Positions 52,530 to 60,157 of a stretch of 64,000 nt of DNA are shown in pieces. The stretch's first letter is position 1. Each line of letters begins with the position of its first letter. Location of the stretch: positions 620,001 to 684,000 of the forward strand of contig OY764903.1 of the NCBI GenBank assembly GCA_963668605.1. Reading direction: 5' to 3'. Below the pieces are notes generated by a model. That model saw only the letters and a list, made by a program, of their open reading frames with translations. It was not told the DNA's origin and did no database searches. The position numbers and the translations under genes were made by a program. Origin of the DNA: G963668605 sp963668605 (GTDB taxonomy: Bacteria; Acidobacteriota; Terriglobia; Bryobacterales; Bryobacteraceae).

Positions 52530-52770
52530 CTGGGACCTCACAGAGTGCGAGCTTTTCTTCGACGAGAAGTGCGATCAGCTCAACGGAAAGAAGCTGTTCG
52601 ATTTCCTCGGGCGTAAATTGAATACCGAATTCCTGTTCGAGCAAGAGGACCAGGTTCAGATGTTGCAGCGAGTCCCACTCCGGGATCGAATCGGGAGAGG
52701 TCTCGGGCGTCACCTGTTCGGCAGGCAGGCGGAATAGCTCCGCGACTAGCTTTTGAACGCGTGGAATCAT
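52519..52770 (-). CDS. Acyl carrier protein
   Basis: 83 residues from ATG 52770. The phosphopantetheine-attachment motif is EWDSLQHLNL with Ser34, and acidic helices II and III follow (EQEFGIQFTPEEIEQ), as in discrete ACPs. The open frame extends upstream to 52950, but nothing there is conserved. It lies 16 bp downstream of the MaoC-SDR gene, and its end overlaps the GNAT gene, giving an acyl-handling trio in one operon. A stand-alone ACP in a polysaccharide locus implies a sugar acylation that is not acetyl-CoA based. Confidence 0.88.
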   Translation of the reverse strand: MIPRVQKLVAELFRLPAEQVTPETSPDSIPEWDSLQHLNLVLLLEQEFGIQFTPEEIEQLLSVELIALLVEEKLALCEVPDGR

Positions 52771-52786
52771 AGCAGGGCTTACCGCC

Positions 52787-53983
52787 TCAAAGATCGCTGC
52801 CACCGCAGACCGGAAGTTCCACTCCAGTGAGCATGGCGCTGGCGGAAGAGCAAAGAAAAACAACTGCCTGAGCGATATCCTCCGGCGTGCACAGCCTGCG
52901 CAGCGGAGTCTGCGCAGCCTGCAGTTTGCGAAGCCGCTCCGCACCGCCATTCGAGGCGGTGAAGCCGGGCGAGACCATGTTGACGCGAATATTCTTTGGT
53001 CCGAACTCGCGAGCGAGCGTGCGCGTGAGCGTAAGCAGTCCGGATGCGGCGACCGTGTATGGCAACGGATAGCCGCTGCCGCTGAAACCCAAAGTGACGA
53101 TACTTCCCGAGCCCTTTTCGAGCATTCCAGGCAGGACCGCCTGGCAGCAGCAGTAGGCGCTCTTCAAATGCGAGTCGAGTGCCGAGTGAATCGCCGCCCA
53201 GGGCGTCTCGAGAAACGGAGTTCCCGCTTCGATGGCGCCGCACGTACTAATAAAGACATCTATCGGGCGCCCAAACCCCTCGGCAATTGTCTTGACGGCG
53301 CGTTCGACCTGCTCAGGCTCCGTGGCATCGGCCTCGACTGCCATGGCCCGCGCGCCTTCGCCGAGCAGACTGGAGCACAGTTGGGAACCAGCATCGCTGC
53401 CGCGCCGTTGAAGCAGTCCCACGGCGACGCCTTGCCGGGCGAGTGCCACGGCGATGGCTTCAGCGACCGGACCGCTGCCATCCGAGAGAAGGGCAGTACG
53501 GTCCGAAAGCAGAGTGCTCTCCGTCGGCTTGCTGCGCTCGAGCACCTTTACGGTGCCCTCTCCGTCCATGACCGTCGTTCCATGTTGATTCATAGCGATG
53601 ACAGAAAATGCCAATGTTCGCGTGCCGGGCGACTTCTGCGTGATTTTCAGCGTCAATGTGATGGAGTCGCCGATGAAGGCGGCGGAGCGCCAGCGAAAAC
53701 TTTGCTGCGTCCAGAGGCTGCCAGGACCGGGTAGGTGCATGCCGATGACGGTCGAAAGATAGCTCCCGAGCAGCATCCCATGGACGACTCTTCCCTTAAA
53801 GCCCGTGGAGCGTGCAAAGTCATCCTCCATGTGGAGCGGATTGCGGTCGCCGGAGGCTTGCGCGAAAGCGTCCACATCGGCGGCTGCCAAGAGTTTTGTG
53901 AATACGAATTCATCACCGGCTTCGATCTCCTCGAAGTCTCTCTCCAGAACCGGCCGCGTCTCTTCCAGTGTGCTAGGCGGCAT
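52787..53983 (-). CDS. Fusion of MaoC-like hydratase and degenerate SDR oxidoreductase
   Basis: 398 residues from ATG 53983; the 11-bp overlap with neuB supports it. Residues 20-150 are a hot-dog MaoC-like domain with the hydratase motif SGDRNPLH (D46 and H51) intact. Residues 160-398 have the SDR fold (GPKNIRVNMVSPGFT, CGGSDL end). In the SDR part the glycine-rich cofactor motif is altered (LLSDGSGPVAEA instead of TGxxxGxG), and the Tyr-x3-Lys motif reads YTVAA with Ala313 in place of Lys. It may therefore be catalytically dead or scaffold-like. Context next to ACP suggests hydration/dehydration of an ACP-bound acyl chain. Confidence 0.82.
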   Translation of the reverse strand: MPPSTLEETRPVLERDFEEIEAGDEFVFTKLLAAADVDAFAQASGDRNPLHMEDDFARSTGFKGRVVHGMLLGSYLSTVIGMHLPGPGSLWTQQSFRWRSAAFIGDSITLTLKITQKSPGTRTLAFSVIAMNQHGTTVMDGEGTVKVLERSKPTESTLLSDRTALLSDGSGPVAEAIAVALARQGVAVGLLQRRGSDAGSQLCSSLLGEGARAMAVEADATEPEQVERAVKTIAEGFGRPIDVFISTCGAIEAGTPFLETPWAAIHSALDSHLKSAYCCCQAVLPGMLEKGSGSIVTLGFSGSGYPLPYTVAASGLLTLTRTLAREFGPKNIRVNMVSPGFTASNGGAERLRKLQAAQTPLRRLCTPEDIAQAVVFLCSSASAMLTGVELPVCGGSDL

Positions 53984-55025
53984 GGTAGGATTCCGTGGCA
54001 GCCGGTGCGATATCGGACTCGGCCAGCATTTCGCCGCTCGCCATCGAACGCAACAGCCGGCATCCAATCAATTCCTGAAGGCGATGGGCGGGGATTCCGG
54101 TGCCCGGCTTGCGCAACGCTAGATCGTCTTCGAGGAGAATCGTACCGGCCGGAAGATCTCCCCGCACCACCACGCTCTTGCTGAACAGGTTCCGCATAAG
54201 TGCGGCTTCCGCAGCGGCCTGTTGCTTATCCACCGGAGAAGCTTTCATCGTCTCGATGAAGCGGATACCTTGCACCAGCAATTTCAATTCCGAGGTAGTC
54301 AGCGAAGCCGGCACGTCGGGGCCAAACATCTCACGGCTCATCGTGACGTGAACTTCCAGGGCTTCGATGCCGATCGTTGTGGCCGCGAGGCCGGGAAAGA
54401 TCGTACCCGAATGATCGGACAACCCGACCGCGCATCCGTAACGGCGGCGCAGTTCCGGGATCAGGTTCAGGCCGATTTTGCCGGGAGGGCACGGATAGGC
54501 GGTCGTGCATTGGAATAGCGTCAGGGCATTGCCGTGGGCTTTGATACGCTCAACGGCGCGATCGATATCTTCATAGTTGCTCATGCCTGTGGAGAGTAGG
54601 ATCGGCAGTCCGGTGTCGAGGACGAAATCGAGCGTTTGGAGATTGTTGAACTCGCCCGAGGCGATCTTCCAACCCGGGACTCCAATGCGCTGAAGCATCT
54701 GCGCCGCTTCCAGAGAAAACGGAGAGCTGAGAAACGCCAGGCCGCGGTCGTCCGCATGGCGCTTCAAGCCAAGCCACTGATCCTCCGTGAAAGCCGTGCG
54801 CTTCCAGTAGTCGAAGCGGCTTGCATCCTGCGGGCTGAAACGCACGCGCCACGGTTCGCCAGGAGTGCTCTCGGCTTCGGCGATGTGCGTCTGGAATTTG
54901 ACGGCATCCGCGCCAGCGGCCGCGATCGCGTCGATGTAGGCGTGCGCGAAGCCAAGACTGCCGTCGTGCGCCTGCGCGACTTCGCCAATCACCATGCATC
55001 GCGGCGTGCGGTCCTCAAACGACAT
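53973..55025 (-). CDS. neuB: N-acetylneuraminate/legionaminate synthase family (NeuB)
   Basis: 350 residues. The TIM-barrel synthase domain (1-280) has IGEVAQAHDGSLGFAHAYID, AVKFQTHIAE, KIASGEFNNLQTLDFVL and GLSDHSGTIFPGLAATTIGI, the family landmarks. The C-terminal SAF/antifreeze-like domain is present (SVVVRGDLPAGTILLEDDLALRKPG). It condenses phosphoenolpyruvate with a ManNAc-type sugar to form a nonulosonic acid. The ATG at 55025 overlaps the permease gene by 11 bp. Whether the sugar is sialic, legionaminic or another acid cannot be read directly, but the neighbouring dehydratase and aminotransferase favour a diamino type. Confidence 0.92.
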   Translation of the reverse strand: MSFEDRTPRCMVIGEVAQAHDGSLGFAHAYIDAIAAAGADAVKFQTHIAEAESTPGEPWRVRFSPQDASRFDYWKRTAFTEDQWLGLKRHADDRGLAFLSSPFSLEAAQMLQRIGVPGWKIASGEFNNLQTLDFVLDTGLPILLSTGMSNYEDIDRAVERIKAHGNALTLFQCTTAYPCPPGKIGLNLIPELRRRYGCAVGLSDHSGTIFPGLAATTIGIEALEVHVTMSREMFGPDVPASLTTSELKLLVQGIRFIETMKASPVDKQQAAAEAALMRNLFSKSVVVRGDLPAGTILLEDDLALRKPGTGIPAHRLQELIGCRLLRSMASGEMLAESDIAPAATESYHAA

Positions 55026-55914
55026 CGGCGAAACTCCTTTCCATGCGGCGGAAGTAGTACGCGCCGGAGATCAGGACGGCGACGGCGGCCATCGACGAGA
55101 CTGCGATCATCGGCCCGGGAGCGGTGTTCGTGCCAAGCAGCGCCCAGCGGAATCCTTCGACGACGCCAGCCATCGGATTCAGCCCGTAAATCACGCGCCA
55201 CTTCTGATCGAGAAGGCTGCTGGGATAGGCGATCGGAGTCGCCAGCATCCAAAACTGTGTGATGAAGGGCACCACATATTTCACGTCGCGGAATTTCACA
55301 TTCAACGCCGAGAGCCACAGGCCGACGCCGAGCGCCGTGATGAAGGCGAGCAACACGAAGAACGGCAGCATCAGGACATTCGCCGTCATGTGGATTCCAT
55401 AGCCGAAACACATCAGCAACAGCACAAGGAACGCCAGAGTGAAATCGACCATGCCGGAACAGGCGGTGCCGGTCGGGATAGCCAGACGCGGGAAGTACAC
55501 CTTCTTAATCAGGTTTGCGCTTCCCACCAGGCTGTCTGAGGACTGCACGAGGCCCTGCGCGAAGAACGTCCACGGCACGAGTCCGGCATAGAAGAACAAC
55601 GGATGCGGGATGCCGTCGGAAGGCATCTTAGCGAGCTTCCCGAAAAACAGAGTGAAGACCAGCATGGTGAAGACCGGTTGAATGATCGCCCATGCTGCTC
55701 CCAGAGCTGTCTGTTTATAGCGCACTTTGATGTCGCGCCAAATCAGATAGTAAAGGAGCTCACGATAGTCCCACAACTCGCCAAGACGCAGCTTGACCCA
55801 ACCAGTGGAGGGCCTGATCTGGAGGTGGTGAAGTTCGCCCGGCGCCGCAGCGGCCGTCCCCTCGACGGCGCCGCTAGCGTTGACGGACAACTCTTCTCTC
55901 AATGAAGCTCCCAA
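55015..55914 (-). CDS. wzm: ABC-2 type polysaccharide export permease (Wzm-like)
   Basis: 299 residues. After about 40 N-terminal residues comes LGELWDYRELLYYLIWRDIKVRYKQT, the typical amphipathic start, then six hydrophobic segments (for example GAAWAIIQPVFTMLVFTLFF). This is the permease fold of O-antigen/capsule exporters. The start is a TTG at 55914: GAGGAG lies 8 bp upstream, and no ATG or GTG is available. Its ATPase partner is at 46255-47517 in the same operon. It would move lipid-linked polymer across the inner membrane. Confidence 0.88.
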   Translation of the reverse strand: MGASLREELSVNASGAVEGTAAAAPGELHHLQIRPSTGWVKLRLGELWDYRELLYYLIWRDIKVRYKQTALGAAWAIIQPVFTMLVFTLFFGKLAKMPSDGIPHPLFFYAGLVPWTFFAQGLVQSSDSLVGSANLIKKVYFPRLAIPTGTACSGMVDFTLAFLVLLLMCFGYGIHMTANVLMLPFFVLLAFITALGVGLWLSALNVKFRDVKYVVPFITQFWMLATPIAYPSSLLDQKWRVIYGLNPMAGVVEGFRWALLGTNTAPGPMIAVSSMAAVAVLISGAYYFRRMERSFADVV

Positions 55915-55936
55915 AGTAGTGTCTCCTCGTGATGAA

Positions 55937-57850
55937 CTATCGCGAAGCCGCCACCCAACTACGATCGGGTTGGAGCTTTTCTTTCCATTCGCCGACAGGC
56001 GTGTATTCGGGCACCAGCAGTTTCATCTCGCCGATCGCAGCAAGCTCGTCACGCTTTGTCGTGAATCCTGCGAGACGGACCAGGTGCCGGTCGATCTGCG
56101 GGCGCTTCAGTGTGTTTCCGCCGAAGATCTTGATCTTCTGATGGAACGTCGGCATCATGGTTTCGTCTTCGAGGACGAGTTCCTCGAAGAGCTTTTCGCC
56201 AGGCCGTAGTCCGGTGAAACGAATTTCGATGTCGACGTCCGGCTCGCGTCCCGAGAGGCGTATCATATTGCGCGCGAGGTCGACGATGCGGACGGGCTCA
56301 CCCATGTCGAGCACGAAGATTTCGGAACCACGGCCCATCGTGGAAGCCTGCAATACCAACTCGACCGCCTCCGGAATCGTCATGAAGTAGCGCGTTATGT
56401 CCGGATGCGTGACCGTCACGGGTCCGCCCGTCGCAATCTGCTGTTTGAAAAGCGGTATCACGCTGCCGTTGCTTCCAAGGACATTGCCGAAGCGGACAGA
56501 TACGAACTTGGTACCTTTGTCGTCTTGAGGCGGGGGCATCGTCGATACGATCTGTTCGGCAATCCGCTTGGTGGCGCCCATCACGTTGGTGGGATTTACC
56601 GCCTTGTCGGAAGAGATCATCAGAAAGGTCTTAACGCCGCAGCGGTAGGCCACATCGACCATCGTGCGCGTACCGAAAACATTGTTCTGGACGGCTTCGA
56701 CGACATGACTCTCCATCATCGGCACGTGCTTGTAAGCAGCCGCATGGAAGATCGAGTCCACTGCATACTTGCGGATGGCCGTCTCCGCGCTGTCCGTGTC
56801 GCGGATGTCGCCGATCTGGGCCACGAACTCGACTGACGGCATTCGCTCGGCCATCTCCAATTGGAGGCGGTAGAGGTCGCTCTCCGCACGCTCGAAAGCC
56901 ACTATGCGACGCGGCCGGTAGCGTGCTACCTGGCGGCAGATCTCAGACCCGATAGAGCCGGCCGCGCCTGTGACCATCACGGTCTTTCCCTGGATAGAAG
57001 TCTGTATCAATGTGCGGTCGAGCTCGACAGGCTCGCGGCCGAGAAGGTCGAGAACGGAAACGTCGCGAATTTGACCGCTCAGCACTTTGCCTGTAAGCAA
57101 CTCGCTCATACTCGGAATGGTCTTGCACGCCACGCCAGCGGCGCGACAATTTGCCAGGGCATCGCTCATCTGGCGGCCTGTGGCGGAGGGCATGGCAATA
57201 ATGATTTCGTCGATTCGACCGCCTCGCGCCGCGTAGCGCTGCACGATCTGTGCCGCATCGCGTCCACTGCCCAGGACTGCGGTTCCGAAGAGCCCGACTT
57301 GTGCTTTGGCCGGATCGTCATCCAGAATTCCAGCGACGCGGTAGCCCAGCGCCGGATTCATTCTGATTTCACGCAGCAGCGTGGCCGCCGCAGCGCCGGC
57401 GCCATAGATCAGGATCGTCTTGCGCCCGGGTCCGCGAGACTGCCGCGCGAGACCCTCGTAGTGCAGGCGAACCGCGAAGCGCACTCCAGCAGTCAACACA
57501 AAACAGATTCCGAGGTCGATGATGTAGATCGAGCGCGGAAACTTCGGGCCGATGAACAAGATACTTAAGGTGGCGAAGATCGCGGATGCAACGCAGTTGG
57601 CCACCATAATCCGGATCAGATCCGCAATGCCGGCAAAGCGCCAGCCTCCGCGGTCGAAGCGGGCCACGCGAAAGACAATCATCTTCACGCCCAGCGCGAT
57701 CCAGAGCCCTTGCGTGATGATGTAGGACTCGTTCTGCGGCAGATAGAAGTCAAAGCGCAGCAACGCCGCGCAGATCAGCGAAAATACGACCAACAGCAGA
57801 TGACAAGCTATGATCGCGGTATGACGAATATGGCGAAACCGAACACGCAT
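55937..57850 (-). CDS. Membrane nucleotide-sugar 4,6-dehydratase (CapD/PglF/WbpM type)
   Basis: 637 residues. Four or five N-terminal membrane helices (about 1-125) precede two Rossmann domains: ILIYGAGAAAATLL at 147-160 (CoA-binding-like) and MVTGAAGSIGSEI at 292-304 (NAD-binding). The catalytic region has SSDKAVN (SSDK at 413-416) and MGATKR (424-429), where Met replaces the usual Tyr, as in the long inverting and retaining UDP-GlcNAc 4,6-dehydratases. It makes the 4-keto-6-deoxy sugar that the adjacent aminotransferase (12 bp upstream) can aminate. Full length for the family. Confidence 0.92.
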   Translation of the reverse strand: MRVRFRHIRHTAIIACHLLLVVFSLICAALLRFDFYLPQNESYIITQGLWIALGVKMIVFRVARFDRGGWRFAGIADLIRIMVANCVASAIFATLSILFIGPKFPRSIYIIDLGICFVLTAGVRFAVRLHYEGLARQSRGPGRKTILIYGAGAAAATLLREIRMNPALGYRVAGILDDDPAKAQVGLFGTAVLGSGRDAAQIVQRYAARGGRIDEIIIAMPSATGRQMSDALANCRAAGVACKTIPSMSELLTGKVLSGQIRDVSVLDLLGREPVELDRTLIQTSIQGKTVMVTGAAGSIGSEICRQVARYRPRRIVAFERAESDLYRLQLEMAERMPSVEFVAQIGDIRDTDSAETAIRKYAVDSIFHAAAYKHVPMMESHVVEAVQNNVFGTRTMVDVAYRCGVKTFLMISSDKAVNPTNVMGATKRIAEQIVSTMPPPQDDKGTKFVSVRFGNVLGSNGSVIPLFKQQIATGGPVTVTHPDITRYFMTIPEAVELVLQASTMGRGSEIFVLDMGEPVRIVDLARNMIRLSGREPDVDIEIRFTGLRPGEKLFEELVLEDETMMPTFHQKIKIFGGNTLKRPQIDRHLVRLAGFTTKRDELAAIGEMKLLVPEYTPVGEWKEKLQPDRSWVAASR

Positions 57851-57861
57851 GTTGGCGACTC

Positions 57862-59061
57862 TCAGTCTCCGGTCCCAGTAGCGACCAGTGTGCTTTTCTT
57901 CGATTCGTAAACGATCTCTTTCACGGCTGAAGCAATGAAACAGACTTGCTCTTCATACATCGCGGGAAACAGTGGAAGCGAGACCAGTCTTGGATAGAGC
58001 TGCAGTGCTTGCGGGCAGCGATTCTCGGCGCGGTTCGCCCACGGTGCGAAGAATGGGTGCAACGGAATGGGAATGAAGTGGACGCTCGCGCCGATGTTTC
58101 TATCCTTGAGTTTCTCGATGAATTCGGCACGGTCGATGGTCAGGCGATCGACGTTGAGCCGCAGCATGTAGAGATGCCATGCGTTGCGCCCATCCGACGT
58201 ATCCGGGGGCGTCTGTAACTCGACTACGTCCTCAAGCAAGCGCGTGTAAAGCGCAGCGTAGTAGCTGCGCAGTTCGGTGAACTGTTCGAGCTTGCGCAAC
58301 TGGTGGATGCCGATTGCGGACTGCAGGTCGGAGAGGTTGTATTTGAATCCCGGTTCCAGAACCTCGTAATACCAATTGCCGCTCTGGGTGTAGCGCTTCC
58401 AGGCATCGCGGCTGATCCCGTGGAGTGCGAGGACGCGCATGTGTGCGGCCAGGTCGCGGTCGTTAGTGGTGACCATGCCGCCCTCGCCCGTCGTAAGGTT
58501 CTTGGTTGCATAGAAGCTATACGCCACGGCATCGCTGGGACTCTGAAGCGAGCCGATATGAGAACCGTGATAGTGCGTGCCGGCCGCATGGGCGGCATCC
58601 TCAATCACTTTGAGCCCGTATTCGTGGGCGAGCGCCCAGATCGCGTCCATGTCGCAGGGCAGGCCCGCGATGTGAACCGGAATGATCGCGCGCGTTCGAG
58701 CGGTGATTCGACGCTCGATTGACGCAGGATCGATATTGCCGTTCGGAAGAATGTCGGCGAGTACCGGAGTGGCGCCCGTGTGGATGATGCAATTCACAGT
58801 CGCACAAAAAGTCAGTGGACTTGTGATAACTTCATCGCCTTCTTCGATGCCGAGCGCGACCAGCGCCAAGTGCAGTCCCGCTGTGCAGGAATTGACCCCG
58901 AGGGCGTGGCGGGCGCCGGTGTAGGCGCGGAAATCGCGCTCGAAGCGCATCGTCTTCTCACCCGTCGTGAGCCAGCCGGAACGCATTGTTTCGACTACCT
59001 CGTTGATCTCGTCCTCGTCGATCTGCGGTCTCGAAAGCGGAATATACTCGGGGTACTTCAT
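57862..59061 (-). CDS. DegT/DnrJ/EryC1-family sugar aminotransferase
   Basis: 399 residues. The PLP-binding Lys is K187 in SFYATKNLTTGEGG, with EDAAHA (D155) for the pyridine nitrogen and HIAGLPCDM before it; family layout complete. It transfers an amino group to a 4-keto sugar, probably the product of the CapD-type dehydratase just downstream. Together they produce a UDP-4-amino-4,6-dideoxy-HexNAc, a precursor of bacillosamine or legionaminic acid. Its ATG overlaps the stop of the sugar transferase (ATGA). Confidence 0.92.
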   Translation of the reverse strand: MKYPEYIPLSRPQIDEDEINEVVETMRSGWLTTGEKTMRFERDFRAYTGARHALGVNSCTAGLHLALVALGIEEGDEVITSPLTFCATVNCIIHTGATPVLADILPNGNIDPASIERRITARTRAIIPVHIAGLPCDMDAIWALAHEYGLKVIEDAAHAAGTHYHGSHIGSLQSPSDAVAYSFYATKNLTTGEGGMVTTNDRDLAAHMRVLALHGISRDAWKRYTQSGNWYYEVLEPGFKYNLSDLQSAIGIHQLRKLEQFTELRSYYAALYTRLLEDVVELQTPPDTSDGRNAWHLYMLRLNVDRLTIDRAEFIEKLKDRNIGASVHFIPIPLHPFFAPWANRAENRCPQALQLYPRLVSLPLFPAMYEEQVCFIASAVKEIVYESKKSTLVATGTGD

Positions 59062-59723
59062 TGTGTCCTCCGGCGCGAAATGGACTTCGACATTACGTCA
59101 GAATCGAATCTTGCGGGCAGAAACGAGCAGAGCACTGTACAGGCCAAGATGCGAAGGTCTTCGCTGAACGACCGGAAGTCGATTGCTTCCGCACTGAGTG
59201 ACAGCTTCGCCGGCAACACCGTGTTCCGATAGCAAGCATCGGGATCGGTCGCGGCCGCGAGTACCTCTTCTTCATTCCGGTATGTCAGCGTTGCTATGTC
59301 GGTGATGCCCGGTTTTACGCTGAGCACCTTCTGCCAGAGCGGATCTCGCATGTCCACGTAGACCGGGACTTCCGGTCGTGGCCCGACCAGGGACATGTGA
59401 CCGAGCACGATGTTGCCGAGCTGCGGCAGTTCATCCAACTTGTATTTGCGCAGCACTCGTCCGACGGCGGTGATCCTGTTGTCGCCGCGCGCTGTGACTG
59501 CTTGTCCTGCCATCCCTGTGCGCATTGTTCTCAATTTCGCCAGCGGAAATGTGCGCCCGCCTTTACCGAGCCGTCTCTGGAGAAACAGCACGGGGCCGCC
59601 GTCTTCGAGCCAGATCGCACATGCGGCAAGAAGCAACACCGGGCTCAGAGCCAGCAACGCCACCGCGCAGATCAGTCGTTCCGCCATGCCTGCGATCGCT
59701 ACGCCGATTGAGTTGCCCCGCAT
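59058..59723 (-). CDS. Initiating sugar transferase (undecaprenyl-phosphate phosphoglycosyltransferase)
   Basis: 221 residues from ATG 59723, which overlaps the VanZ-like gene by 25 bp; a start at 59687 would avoid most of the overlap. A single N-terminal membrane helix (LICAVALLALSPVLLLAACA) is followed by the bacterial sugar transferase core with KLDELPQLGNIVLGHMSLVGPRPEVP, the DE catalytic pair and the VGPRP signature. This is the short, PglC-like form without the multi-helix WbaP domain. It starts the repeat unit by moving a sugar phosphate to undecaprenyl phosphate, probably the amino-sugar made by the next two genes. Confidence 0.9.
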   Translation of the reverse strand: MRGNSIGVAIAGMAERLICAVALLALSPVLLLAACAIWLEDGGPVLFLQRRLGKGGRTFPLAKLRTMRTGMAGQAVTARGDNRITAVGRVLRKYKLDELPQLGNIVLGHMSLVGPRPEVPVYVDMRDPLWQKVLSVKPGITDIATLTYRNEEEVLAAATDPDACYRNTVLPAKLSLSAEAIDFRSFSEDLRILACTVLCSFLPARFDSDVMSKSISRRRTQ

Positions 59724-60157
59724 CGAGTCTGCCTGGAGCGGTTCGCCGCTCTTGCCAATAGTCGTCCGGTTAGAGCCATCGCCAGTGCGAATGCCATGAC
59801 ATTGAGCGCAACGTCGAGCCACGAAGCGGTGCGCGTCTTCGTGAACACTTGAATCCATTCGGCGAGTAAGCAAATGATCACGCCCCCTGTCAATGCGAGC
59901 GCCTTTGCCCGTGGTTCCCGATTCAATCCGGCGACGATTCCGAGGATGCCGAACTCAACAGCGTGGAGCGCTTTTTGAAAAAACGGCAACAGCATAAGGT
60001 ACATGGCGCTCGTCTCGGGCGGTCCGCTCGCCCCGATCATCCAGATGCGCCGCAGCGCCCAGTGTCCCAGTTCGCCCGCCGAATCGAGTGAGGCTGCCAG
60101 GCAGATCACAGCGATTGCGGAAAAGCCCCAAGCGAATGCCAAACTACGACGTTTCAT
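59699..60157 (-). CDS. VanZ-like family membrane protein
   Basis: 152 residues from ATG 60157 (MKRRSLAFAW), which overlaps the kinase stop by 14 bp; longer starts at 60190 have no better ribosome site. Hydrophobic segments surround KALHAVEFGILGIVAGLNR and LLAEWIQVFTKTRTASWLDVALN, the characteristic H...E/EWIQ...R..SWLD pattern of VanZ-like proteins. The family is often found beside polysaccharide-export genes and exosortases, but its biochemical function is unknown. Here it is embedded between the Wzc-like kinase and the sugar transferase. Confidence 0.82.
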   Translation of the reverse strand: MKRRSLAFAWGFSAIAVICLAASLDSAGELGHWALRRIWMIGASGPPETSAMYLMLLPFFQKALHAVEFGILGIVAGLNREPRAKALALTGGVIICLLAEWIQVFTKTRTASWLDVALNVMAFALAMALTGRLLARAANRSRQTRCGATQSA

